NCBI GenBank assembly: GCA_963922205.1
Contig: CAWUHX010000260.1
Location: 434,001-498,000 of the forward strand
Length of the DNA: 64,000 bases
Direction of reading: 5' to 3'
Source of the DNA: Romanomermis culicivorax
Lineage: Eukaryota > Nematoda > Enoplea > Mermithida > Mermithidae
Below the pieces are notes generated by a model, which was not told the DNA's origin, made no database searches, and saw only the letters and a program-made list of their open reading frames with translations. Shown here one piece after another: positions 39,555 through 50,774 of the stretch (positions are counted from its first letter, which is position 1; each line of letters begins with the position of its first letter). The position numbers and the translations under genes are program-made.

Positions 39555-41145
39555 CAGGGTTTTTTTTGGTTTTTCTCGATAAGCCATTTGGCTCCTAAAG
39601 TCAAAATTTTACAGGCCAATAGAAATTTCAACAAGCCAAAACTAAAAAGTTTCTAAATAAATGTGGTAGTAGAAAACAATGTTTTTTCAACAAATTTAGT
39701 CAAAAAATCACAGTAGAAGCCCGCATAACAGATCAATCATTTTTAATACATTCTCAATCACACACAGAATAATAAGGCTCACAAATGAGATCACTCATTA
39801 TTCAAATCAATCATAAATCAATATACACAAGCCAGATTGATCTGTAACTTGGGAGAAAATTTGGTTTAGCTGCTCACTCTAAAAGTGATAAATTCGCTTA
39901 ATTTCATCAGAAAAATGATTAAATAGTACTTCCCTTGTTTTTCATTCACTTCGCGTCAGCTCCTGACTTTTAAAATTGAATTTCTTGAGTTTTGGGTGAG
40001 AAATCAAAAGTCTGGCTAAAGTAACTTGTTCAGTGCCCACCGCCGAAAAATTTTGATTTCGAGGCTTCTAAAATGTCGGAAAATGCATTTTTTCAGCACA
40101 TTCTACAGCAACTGACGATGACCGATCATGATCTTTTTACCATTTGATTGGCGGAAGAGGTCAAACATTTTACGTCCATTTTGAATCTTATATATCTGGA
40201 GCCAGTAATTTACCAATCACAATTATTTATCAAAAGCGATTGTTTTCATATGATCTATAACATAGAAAAAGCGCGATAGGTATTTTACTTCGGACTTGAT
40301 CTCCGGCGCTTAGCACTGAAAGAAAATTTCAGATTATGATATTCTATAGCGTTGGAAAAAGCACACTTTTAATATATTTTTCCTGCATGAAAGGTCTATT
40401 TTTTCAGTGAATTCAACGTGTTTTTTGTGGGGCAAACTAAAATTCAAAAATTAGGCAAGCAACAATGAATCTGAATGGCTTCTTCTTTCGATTTTCATCT
40501 GCAAATTTTTTCAAACAAAATGAGTAAAATGCATTTTGAATTTTTTGATGAGGTGTAACTTAATTTGCTAATTATATTTAGCCGTTACACTTTGCCGTTT
40601 ATGTTGTATTGTATTAACATTAACTTTCGTAGTAATAAATTATCTTATCTTATCTTATCTTAAATAGCAATAAGCTCTGCTATTTCCCATGCTGATGATG
40701 TTTTAATCATTTTCAAAATGCAAAAAGTTATGTTCACCTCAGCCATAATTTCTAAAGCGCTGCAAAACGATTTTGTGAAAATAATTTAGAAAAATGCTTG
40801 GAAAATACGTGGAAAAAACAATACAAGGTCACACATTCATGCATAACATGCTGGTTTCTGAAAGCTATAAGCATAAGCTACGTTGACATTTTCTGACCGC
40901 ACAACAGAAATGATACCAAGAATCATACATGATTTGAAATCCGGCGCGAAGCGCCGGAAAATTTTCGGTATTTTCCATTTCAAAATGAATAAAAATGCAT
41001 CTCTGCACAGGAAGCCCTATAGCCTAATCAAAAAGGGTGGTTAGGCTCTCATTTTTGCAAGCCAATTTGGCTTGTGCCCCAGAAATTTTAGGAGCCAATC
41101 AGAATTTTTAGGAGCCATGGCTCCTAATTGGCCTAGAAAACCCTG
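39555..41145. mobile_element. Non-autonomous hAT-type element (1,591 bp)
   Basis: Ends cagggttttttttgg and gaaaaccctg; perfect 8-bp target duplication ttactaag (39547-39554 and 41146-41153). Subterminal ggctcctaa / ttaggagcca motifs at both ends match the 10-14 kb elements. The interior is AT-rich with a GC hairpin (40941-40957) and holds a non-LTR tail near 40548-40668. No transposase is recognised. Confidence 0.88.
40548..40668 (+). mobile_element. 3' end of a non-LTR retrotransposon with (TTATC)n tail
   Basis: About 120 bases that interrupt the hAT-type element relative to its 11.2-13.8 kb relative. They end in aataaattatcttatcttatctta, a polyadenylation-like signal followed by a short tandem tail typical of several non-LTR clades. 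The 5' truncation leaves no coding region. Confidence 0.55.
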
Positions 41146-41711
41146 TTACTAAGTATGAGGAAACTCACTCTTTTCCCAAAGAAACTGCATTGCACACAAA
41201 CCTAGACACTTCTATCGATTAATCTGCAGGGTTTTTTAGCGCAGTGCTATGCAAACCAGAACCGCGCTAATGGAAATTTTTGGACGTTAGCACGCATGTT
41301 AATGACTGAAAGAGAGAAATTTTTGAAAAAGTTCGAGAAGAAACGTTAAAGATATCAAAAAATTTGAACAATTGAACGATTTCTGAAAAAATCAATCGAG
41401 AACCTGTATTAGTGAAAACATGTAAACTTTTATCCAAACATAACGTGAATTTAGCGATTCCTAAAAGTATTGCTGTCCAAATAACTACAGAATAGTTACT
41501 TTTCATATTCTAAACTTCAATTCTATTATAAATCGAGCATGTTATTTTATCGAAGCGACTAGTTTTGTGTAAAGTTGCCCCGAACCGATGCAAGCCTAGC
41601 CCCAGCCCGGGGCCTTACATTCAAGTAATTTTTGCATACGTTCTTAAAATTACGCAGAATCCTCGGGACTTGGAATTTTGAGGGGTGCATCTATGGTTGG
41701 TTACTAGAGAC
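41146..41711. other. Intergenic stretch, fragment of an agcgcagtgct repeat
   Basis: No gene. The start (cagggttttttagcgcag) resembles the left end of the 14383 element, so a truncated relative may be present. A minus-strand 79-codon frame (41267-41506) with a hydrophobic start has no known domain and is probably chance. Confidence 0.35.
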
Positions 41712-42873
41712 TAGGGATGCAACGGGTACTCGAACCCGAACCCGAATATCGGGTACCCGAGCAATTTTCAGCTACCCGAACCCAAAGTGAACCCGAATAA
41801 AATGCTTCTCAGATACCCGAACCCGAACCGAACCTGAATAGATTTGACAATTTTTACGGGTTTTATTCGGGTTTATAGGAGACTTTGAAGCACCTATATT
41901 CTGGAAAATCAATTCATCAACAACAATATTTACTTATCAATATTTGTAATTGCATTTTACCAAATTAATTTTAACAAACAATAATTTTTCAGCAGTTTCA
42001 CCCACCATTCTGTTTCGACTTGGTTCATTAATTAGACATGCATGGCTGAACAATCTTTCTGAGGGCTATGATGCAGGTGGTGATTGCAAATATCTTCTCA
42101 CAACACGCACCAAAATTGGAAATTTTTTTTTTATTTAATGACCACCAATCCAAAGGGTATTCACAAATCTCAAGTCATTTCTTTTTGAAATTTTCAATTT
42201 CTTGAAAGAGCTTTATTCAAATATATATGATTGGGAAAGCATGTTCAAGATTACCATATTAAGCACAAGTGTATTGGCTTGTTGAGTATTTTCTTCTGAA
42301 CTGCTATCTGATTCACGAGCAATGTCTTCCATACTCAAGCCTGCAGAAGTTGTAGATGGTTTTGTTTTGTTTCATTTCTTCATTGGCTGAGGTTCTATAT
42401 CTATTGCACTTTGTTCAACGTATTTTTCAATGAAGGTTGCCAGTCTTACCATTGAATTTTTGGAAAAAATTTATTCTTGTAACATCGATAAAGGTATGTT
42501 GGGATGTGACAATGTGCATTCTGAAATGTCATTGCTCCTTTGAACATGTGCTCAGCTTTCTACTGTAATTTTTTCCAACTCATTCTATTCTATGTTCCCA
42601 AATCGTTTCTCTATACCTTCACAAATTATGTCAACAAAAGTGCCGATACTTTATTAAATGAGAAGCATTGACAGAATGAACATAACATATGTACAAGTAC
42701 GCATACTGCAATGCAGTAATACAAAAAATAGTTAACCTATGTTTATTGAATTACCCAAACCCGAACCCGAGTAATTTTAGGTTCAATACCCGAACCCGAA
42801 CCTGAATAAATCAAATAGGACTACCCGAACCCGAACCCGAATAAATCAAAATTCACTACCCGTTGCATCCCTA
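41712..42873. mobile_element. hAT-type element with cccgaa subterminal repeats (1,162 bp)
   Basis: Inverted ends tagggatgcaacgggta and tacccgttgcatcccta. The left duplication is ctagagac (41704-41711); the right copy is split by the MITE at 42880-43005, and rejoining its flanks gives the same 8 bases. Many cccgaacccgaa repeats lie within 170 bases of each end. No transposase is recognisable in the body. Confidence 0.85.
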
Positions 42874-42879
42874 CTAGAG

Positions 42880-43005
42880 CATACATGTAATTGGGGGGGG
42901 GGAAGTGCTATGGGAACCCATCCCCAAAATTTTGAGAATTACTGACCCCCGGCCCCAAAAAAGTGCTCCAACCCCCCCAGACCTCGGAGCTCCGTTACAT
43001 GTATG
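42880..43005. mobile_element. MITE of the catacatgta family (126 bp)
   Basis: Ends catacatgtaa and ttacatgtatg; perfect 8-bp target duplication tactagag (42872-42879 and 43006-43013). A deletion derivative of the 17507 element (shared gggggaagtgctatgggaac and agacctcggagctccg). It inserted into the right target duplication of the neighbouring hAT element. Confidence 0.9.
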
Positions 43006-43336
43006 TACTAGAGACAACATTTTTTTTACTCACTAACTTCAAGATAATGTTTTTACGCCATCAGTGTTAGTTGCTTCAAAACTATCCAAACAGAAAAGAG
43101 TTTGTTCTCGGTATATAAAAAAGACTTCGAATAAACTGCTGTAATTGCCATGATATTTTTAACTTGTTTCTCTTTAGGTTAGAAAAAATTTGTTCGATGC
43201 AGAAAATTTGTAAGCCATTTTTGAACGGTGTAGATAGAGAGGTGCAGAAAAAACCTGCATGAGAATTCAATAACCTTAATGCGGCGTGGAGTGCCGAAAA
43301 ATTTCCGCCTTTTCTCCTTTTTACATGGCTCATAGT

Positions 43337-43588
43337 CAGACATGCACGGCAAGAATTTTCCAGGGGGGGATCCATGGATTTTTCCCAGGCGGGTAGGGGG
43401 GTGGGTGAGCGAAATAACAAAAAAGTTCTGCAAGCCTGTTTTTCATACAAAATATGCACAAAAATCATGAAAAAAGCTGTCTTGGAAAAAGTGCAGGGGG
43501 TGTTTGACGAATTTTTTCGGCCAGGAGGGGTGGACAGGGTCTCAGGTATGGGGGTTTACCCCCCCCTGCCCCCCTATGCGCATGTATG
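43337..43588. mobile_element. MITE of the cagacatgcacgg family (252 bp)
   Basis: Starts cagacatgcacggcaag and ends gcgcatgtatg; target duplications ctcatagt (43329-43336) and ctcacagt (43589-43596), 7 of 8. An inverted relative is at 63449-63678 (shared ccgtgcatgtctg, tgcaagcctgtttttcatac and gaaaaagtgcaggggg blocks). Confidence 0.75.
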
Positions 43589-43780
43589 CTCACAGTATAG
43601 TTTCAGAAAAATTATTCAATTATTTATTACAATTAATCTATTGACATTCCCAGATTTCCCCAGTTGTACATTATATGAACCCTGAATCGAATAGATTGAT
43701 GCTGTTTGAAGTACTTAAATCGCTGCCGCCACCCGACGAAGTATGAATTGGCCTTAAGACATGCATGATATGAAAAAATT

Positions 43781-43897
43781 TACCCATGACGATGCTTTCG
43801 CTTCCGATCTCTTGTCGACATTGTATGAAATAATGTTCACTAGTAAAAAATTGATAAAGTTTCTTCCATCTTTCATCCGAACATTGTCTATTTCGCG
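43781..43897 (-). CDS. Candidate isolated exon, unidentified
   Basis: A 117-base minus-strand segment bounded by a good acceptor (ttttttacag) and donor (gtaaat). Two frames are open through it. One reads with RNRQCSDERWKKLYQFFTS-type composition (Trp, Cys, aromatic residues), more protein-like than the other. No partner exon or family could be found between DDX41 and ANAPC1. It may be an exon of an unseen gene, a relic, or chance. Confidence 0.3.
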
Positions 43898-45116
43898 CTG
43901 TAAAAAAAGGTTTTTTATGCAAGGAAATGTGTGAAAATTGGTGCAAGAGGCGAAAAAATGTACATACCAATAGCATAAATTTTTTGGTCAAAAACATGCT
44001 TAGGAACTGAAACAAGGTTTTTGGTAAAAATATAATTAAAGATACATAACCATTCCGAATATGCTCAATCTATTCATATCAGTGAGATTAAAAAAACTGT
44101 CAGAAAAAATTATCTACGATTGACAGAAAATTTAATGCTGGGGAATTCACGCTCAAAAAAAATTTTTTCCCATTTAATTTCCGGCTACGAATTTCGAAAA
44201 TGTGAACATTGAGGATGTACATAATTTTTTACTCGTGACAAAGATGAAGTCGAAAGCTGCATAAGAACAGTCAATTTTTCAACTAGCTATGCAAACGAAT
44301 TTGACTGAAACCAAGATTTTTTTCTGTGATCTCCCAAAATTTTTTTTGAAGTGTAAAAAATTTTGACATTCGTGTGATAAAAACATTTTGAGCCTAGGAC
44401 AATGTTAGGAATTGTTGCTGGTCGAAGTATCTAAATTCTTGGTTGATTGCCTCATTTTTGAAATTAAGTTTGTGCGATTGAAAATTCATTGAATTTATTG
44501 AAATATCAGACTTTCTGTTTTGTCTAGGAAATAAATGTTGGTAAGATTCATTCTCCAGCATTCTAGAATAACAAAATCAAAAAAAAAATTTCGGTGCTAC
44601 GCACGAAAATCTTCGATATTTGAATCCGAGATAATCCGCACTTTTTTATGCTTTATATCATTTGAGAACAAGCTCTTTTTATGTATCATTGTGAGCGATA
44701 AATTTTCGGTTTAAGATATGTAAGATAAAATATTTGAACAAACTCAAAAAGCATAAATAAAATATTTGTAAACATTTTTGAGCAAAAAACGATTTGGTGA
44801 AAATTTCGAAATCATATTTGACGTGTTTCGTCAAATGGCGAAAAGATCACAATCGATCATCGATCGTTTCAGAAGAATGAGCTGAAAAAATAATTGTTCC
44901 AACGTTTCTAGAAGCCTGTCAAATTTTTTCGGCGCTACGCGCCAAACAAGTTACTTATACCAATCTTGTTATTTTTCATTTCAAAACTCCGAAAATTAAG
45001 TTTTAAAAACCTAAAACTGACACGAATCGAATGATATAAGTACGAGAAAAACCAACTTTTGATATATATTTTCCCGATAAATTCGAGCGAATTCATGGAT
45101 TTTAGACTGAGCAATA

Positions 45117-45790
45117 GTGATGGGACGAATCCAGTTTTATGTAGTTTCCGAATCCGAATCCAGGAAATTAGTATGTACTGAATCCGAATCTGACATTTAG
45201 GATTCGGGCGAATCCGAATCCTACATTAATTTTTGCCAAATCAAACGCGCACCATTTATTAACGACATTTCGTGTAGGTTAATGTAATTATTTTACTTTA
45301 ACATATTTATTTTATAGCAGCAGGGTTTCTCTGCTCCTAGCAGAATATTAAGGGTTAAAGCAGAAATTTTTTTGATGCTTTTCTGCGCAGAGGCAGTAAT
45401 ATATGGGTTTTATTAGCTACTTTTACTGAATATGCATTTTTATTTTCATTTTCGAGATGTCACAGAAAGATTTAAACTTTTTTTCCGGAACTTTTTTTTA
45501 ACGCGTAATTTCTTTCCGTTTCTTGCCGTGTTGATGTAGAAGCTTGTGCTTGACAGAATTCAGCAATTAATTCAGATGCTGAACAGTTAAGATTGATTAG
45601 AGTGATGATGACGAAATACTGTTGGATGACGCGCAAAAAGACTCTGCAACACAACACCAAAAAACGGTTGCTTCGAATCCATTGGCAATCTAAAATCCAC
45701 TTGGTTAGAAAAGTTATCGAATAATGAAGTGAAATGTACAATCTGCAAACATAACAGATGATTTATTCTCTTGCTTGACTCTTGTAAACT
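45117..45790 (+). mobile_element. Truncated hAT element with BED-finger relic
   Basis: Begins tagtgatgggacgaatcc with cgaatccgaatcc subterminal repeats. A plus-strand fragment near 45710-45760 (LSNNEVKCTICKH) resembles the start of a BED zinc finger, the N-terminal DNA-binding module of many hAT transposases. No right end is found. Confidence 0.5.
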
Positions 45791-45854
45791 CACTTAAATA
45801 TTTATGAGCAGGTATTTTCAGGAAAAAAATGTCGGTTTTTTGGCGAAATAAGAT

Positions 45855-46170
45855 CATACCTGTGATTGGGGGGAGGAGGTTGGGGGGACCCCCACCCCCA
45901 ACTTGGTCGAACCCTATACCCAAATGTCGGGACCCCCACCCCCAGCTTTCAAACCTATACCCTATCCCCCCCCCTTAAACTCGGAAAAACTGGAAAAAAT
46001 AAGGGAAAAAGTGGCTTTTTTGGCCTTTTTGGGAAAATTTTCGAAATTTTTTTTGACTATTTTAGGGTTCTTTCGACCCCCTCCCCAAAATTTTGGAAAT
46101 GTTGGGACCCCCACCCCCAAAATTTTGGGTTTACCCTCCCCCCCAACTGGTCGGACCTCTTACAGGTATG
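45855..46170. mobile_element. MITE of the catacctgta family (316 bp), best-preserved copy
   Basis: Ends catacctgtgattgggg and cttacaggtatg; perfect 8-bp target duplication aataagat (45847-45854 and 46171-46178). The fullest version of the family: a tandem of the acttggtcgaacccta block, the actcggaaaaact block, the agtggcttttttggcc core and the aactggtcggacctc end. Confidence 0.9.
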
Positions 46171-49100
46171 AATAAGATGCAAGTTAATAAGAAACGTTCG
46201 AAAAACACATCAGGAATGATTTTGAACGATTTTTAAGCAAATAAACTGGAGTTTCCCCTCAAATAGGGCAAAAAGTTTTTGGCAAAAAAACACTGTCTCC
46301 ACGCTGTTTCTTTTCCACGAACTTTTTTCCACAAATGTGGAAAGTGGTCAAATTTCTTTTCCAGATGTGGAAAATTTTTTGACGACAAGTTTTCGTCTTT
46401 AAACCCTCGTTTTTCGCTTGAAAATGCTCATAAACGCTTTATTTAAGTGTTTTTGAGCTTTTTGAAGCATTCTGATAATCATTCTGAACATACATCTCAA
46501 GAATTAGATTTAGGTTTTGTGTTTCATAAAACGTAATTTGTATAGAAATTTATCATTGGAAAAATTTTAAAACCATTAATTTGTTCGGAACCTCTCATAA
46601 ATTTGGCCAAAAAGCTATGAGTCAGAAGCGTAGAAATTTCCCCAAAATACTTCCATGAAGCTCTTTTCAACTTAATTCAACGTCAAGAAAGGAACAAACG
46701 CTTCAAAAAGTTTAGAAACTTGGCGTGTTGATCTTTCTAAAAAATCTATAAAGGATGATGATGAAAACTATTAAAGATTAAATGATAAATGAAGGTCGAC
46801 AAGCTAACAGCCGCGCCTGAGCTTCGCAGTAAATAATAGATTATTAAAGTTATAACCGGTGCGAGGCCGTGAAGCGCCGGGAAATTTTGAGATTTGGACC
46901 TCTTAAATGCTCCAAAATGCATCTTTTGAATATGAAAACCCCAAATTTTTCTTCCACATTTGTGGAAAGACCTCAAAAAAGCAGTGTGCTTCCTCCTCCA
47001 ATCCAACCCAGCGTTTTTTTTTGTGCACGGACATTAGTGCCAATTGGCACAAGAGGCCAAAAAAATTTGAGCCAATGGCACAAAAAATTTTTTTCTACTA
47101 GAAACATACTGAAAACTGCGGAAAAGTTTTAGATAAAAAGGTTTGATAAAAAGTTAACTTTTAACGCATTAATTTTTTGTCAAAATCGTGACCTACCTAT
47201 TTTTCAGCTAAACATGTCAGTGAGATGAAAAAACTTTGCAGGAAAATAGTTCACGACGACTCGAAAAGAAATGGATGCTGAGAAAATTTAAATAACTCTA
47301 GAATTGTTCAGGAAATTAAAACTGATTCAATTTTTGACTACGAATATGAATATCTAACATATATATTTAACAACAATGTAAAGACAAGAGAAAATAAAGT
47401 CGAAAATTGTGTAAATTTTCGGTCAAAACATTGTACCATCACCAACGATATCAATTTTTCTATTTGAGTCAATCAAATACAAAAAGTGAAAATTTCAGTT
47501 TTAAATCCGAATCTGACTGAATGAACAGAGAATATTCAGAATTTCTTTTCATTCATCAGTCAATCAATCAAATCAATAAAATAATTTTATTGTCACTGGC
47601 AAAATGGGTAGTAAGAACAAAACGCAATACAAACAAGAAATATTAATTTGTGAACATAAATAAGGGTATAAAAGCCGGTGAAAAAAAGGGTGCACGAGTC
47701 ACTAGGTGACATCATTTAACGCGCAACCCCCCCCCCCCCCCCTAAATACTTCTCGAAATTCATTTTCGCGATTTTGGATTGAAAGATGTTGACAATGACA
47801 GCCTATAGAGTTTGCTGCAACGATACTACTACACTGTTCGGAGAGAAATTGTTCGCGTTCGGGTCAAATATACGAATAGAAAATATTATATTCGTTGACT
47901 CGGCACGAAGCGCCGGAAATTTTCTGCATTTTCAGCCCCTAAAACCACTGTTTTTTCCACATTTGCACTATAATGTTGAAAAAAAATCTGGAATGCGGAA
48001 AAATTTTTTGAAGTCTTTCCACAAATGTGGAAGAAAAATTTGGGGTTTTCATATTGAAAAGACGCATTTTGGTTCATTTTAGGAGGTCCAAATCTCAAAA
48101 ATTTCCGGCGCTTCGCGCCGGTTATAATTTTAATAATCATTATTATTTATTACCAAGCTTCAGGCGCGACTTTTAGCATGTCTACCTTCATTTACCATTC
48201 AATCTTCAATAGTTTTCATCATCTCAAACGTATTATTTCATGTTTAGTTAGCGATCTTGAATATTATATCGTTATATTTAATGAAGATCCGCATTTTTTC
48301 CTTCATAGATTTTTTGAGAAAGATCAACACGTCATTTCTCTCAACTTTTTGAAGTGTTTGTTCTTTTCTCAACGTAAATTCAATTCAAAAGCTTCATGGA
48401 AGTATTTTTGGAAAAGTTCTACGCTTCTGACTCATTGCTTTTCGGTTAAATTTATGAAAGGTTACCAACGAATAAATGGTTTAAAAATTTTTTCGAATGA
48501 TAAATTTCTAGAAATTACGATTTATGAACACAAAATTTAAATCTAATTCTTGAAATATATGATCAGAATGCTTTAAAAAGCTCAAAAACACTTAAATAAA
48601 GCGTCTGTGAGCATTTTCAACGGAAAAAACGTGGATTTCAAGACAAAAATTTTTTTCCACATGTGAAAAAAAAGAAAAAAATAAAAACCCCGTTTTTTCG
48701 CTTAAAATGCTCACAGACGCTTCATCGCACTGTTTTTGAGCTTTTTCAAGCCTTCCGGTGTTTTAAGAGAAGTTAATTGATCAAAATTGAAGAAAAATTG
48801 AAATGTTCGACTTTAAAGCCTAATCTACAAGCATTGTTGAATAAATTTTCTAGCAAACTATCCAAGAGCATAATTGATTTGAATTAAACGAGAATTGATT
48901 TGAATTAAACGCGCCGGGGAAAATTTTTTGGTTATATTGACATTCTGGGATGCTGGAAAATCAATTTTCCGAACATTTACTTCAAGAATTAGATTCTAAT
49001 TATGTGTTCCAAAGTCGTAATTTCTAGAATTTTACTAGAAAGATTTCAAAATATGTAATTTATTTGTAAACTCTCATGAACTTGGTGGAAAATATATGAG

Positions 49101-49371
49101 TAAGAAGAGTATAAATTTCCGAAAGATATTTTCATGAAGCTTTCGAATTGATTTTACGTTAGCAAAGAAATAATCGCACCAAAAAGCATAGAGACTTGAC
49201 GTATTGATCTTTCTCAAAAGGAAAAATGCGAATCTTCATTAAATATTATGATAAAATATTGAAGATTACCAATTAAAACGTGAAATAATACGTTTAAGAT
49301 GATCAAAACTGTTATAGATTAAGTGATGAATGAAGGTAGACATGATAAAAGCCGCGCCGCCCTGAGCTACT
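46171..49371. repeat. Inverted and rearranged dispersed repeats
   Basis: No gene. Contains blocks also found at 30.0-33.2 kb in direct and inverted order, three GC hairpins (46857-46881, 47901-47916, 48105-48121), a 17-base C run near 47727, a cactgttttttccacatttg unit (47946-48125), and the palindrome at 48571-48751. A possible retroelement tail lies near 47570-47660. Confidence 0.55.
48571..48751. repeat. Large imperfect palindrome
   Basis: The arm 48571-48632 (aaaaagctcaaaaaca, gcgtctgtgagcatttt) is inverted at 48691-48751, with about 58 bases between. One arm also occurs singly near 32264-32330 and 46400-46470. Confidence 0.7.
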
Positions 49372-50379
49372 TAATGAATGAATGAAGAAGATTTATTACC
49401 TGTCAGGCGAAATATAACACAAGAAAAGAAAAAAAGGTTAAAACGCGAGAACAAACGATTAAAATGAAATAAGAAAACGAAGAAAAGTTTCGGAAACTTA
49501 ATCGACGGCTACTTCAAAACGACAAATACAATATCGCAGCGAAATTATGTGCTACAGTAAACAAGTTAATGACGGTAATAGGAAGCGCAGGTTACATATT
49601 TGTAACAGGCTAACGCGCTCCCCCGATAATAATCAGAAAAATCAATCTTAGAGATTTTCGTTTTGAATGTGTGTATACATTGGAAGAACTAAGAACTTCA
49701 GCTGAAAGTTCATTTCAGATATTAATGTACCTGTTGGAAAAATCATATAATCTAATATTTGTTTTAGCTTTACCTGTTTTGAGTTTGTAGTCATTTTTAC
49801 GACGGGTGGACTCGAAATTACTGCTAATAAAGAAGTCCGATTTTTGCAGACAGGATTGGCCTTTAATAATTTGAAACATCATGCATAAGGCGGCACGTCG
49901 TAGTCGGCGTATTTCTAAGCTGGGCATAGCTTAGTTAAACGCTCATCATATGAAAGGATAGACCCAAAACCACATATTCTCTTTGTGAATCTTCTCTGAA
50001 CTTTTTCAATGAGATTTATGTCAGAGGCATAGTAAGAGTTCCAAATAGTTGAACAATATTCTAGCAGGGGTCTAACATAAACAGTAAACGCGCGTACAAG
50101 GTTAGAAGTATCATGGGAAGTGAAGGTTCTAATTATCAAAGAACTTAAGCTAAAGGCTTTCTTGGTAATTGATGCTATATGATCTCTAAAACTCAAGTTT
50201 TGGGATATAAGTACGCCCAAGTCTCTGACGTATGGGTTTTCACCTGGAATTTCAGACAATCTTAAACTGTAGGGGACCTTTGGATTTGCATGGCCCATAT
50301 AGAGAATAGAACTTTTTTCAGCCGAAATTTCGAGTTGCCATGTTTTAGACCAATTGAAAATCTGATCAAGATTAATAAA
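49372..50379 (-). pseudogene. 5'-truncated non-LTR retrotransposon, reverse-transcriptase C-terminus
   Basis: The minus strand encodes the end of a Jockey/CR1-like reverse transcriptase: FNWSKTWQLEISAEKS, then DLGVLISQNLSFRDHI and YVRPLLEYCSTIWNS, and the terminal RRLRRAALCMMFQII. It is disabled by a frameshift near 49935 and by a TGA where a Trp is expected near 49720. It ends with AATAAA near 49395 and a (CATT)n tail. It sits inside a dispersed repeat whose uninterrupted form is seen near 48120-48160, which fixes both borders. Confidence 0.82.
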
Positions 50380-50774
50380 TAATGATGATTATCAAAGTTA
50401 ACCGGCGCAAAGCGCCAGAAAATTTTGAGATTTGGACCTGCTAAAATGCATCTTTTCAATATGAAAACCCCAAATTTTTCTTCCACATTTGTGGAAAGAC
50501 CTCAAAAATTTTTTCTACATTCCAGATTTTTTTCCACATTATAGTGCAAATGTAGAAAAAAACAGTGATCCAAGCTCCAACCCTCGAAATTCCTCGACCA
50601 AGTCCAAAACTTTATGTTTCCGAAATTTTTAGAGATACAGTATAAACTGTTCATGTCGGATATAAAACAGAAGCTGCACAACGTGATTGATAAAATCAGT
50701 GCCCTCAGACGAAGCTACGAAATGAAACCCTGACAATTGAGGAATCGAAAAATATAAACAATCAGAATACATTC
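50380..50774. repeat. Repeat end and ANAPC1 3' flank
   Basis: 50402-50567 is the inverse of the cactgttttttccacatttg unit, with hairpin 50402-50417 and terminus aaaaaaacagtg. The rest is the 3' flank of ANAPC1, without an obvious AATAAA near the stop. Confidence 0.5.

Noticed and set aside
41267..41506. Minus-strand frame with a signal-peptide-like start
   Set aside because: AT-rich sequence of a repeat fragment readily gives such hydrophobic starts; no homologue or supporting signal.
41712..42873. Interstitial telomere-like cccgaa arrays
   Set aside because: They are confined to within about 170 bases of the inverted ends of a hAT-type element and are better read as subterminal repeats.
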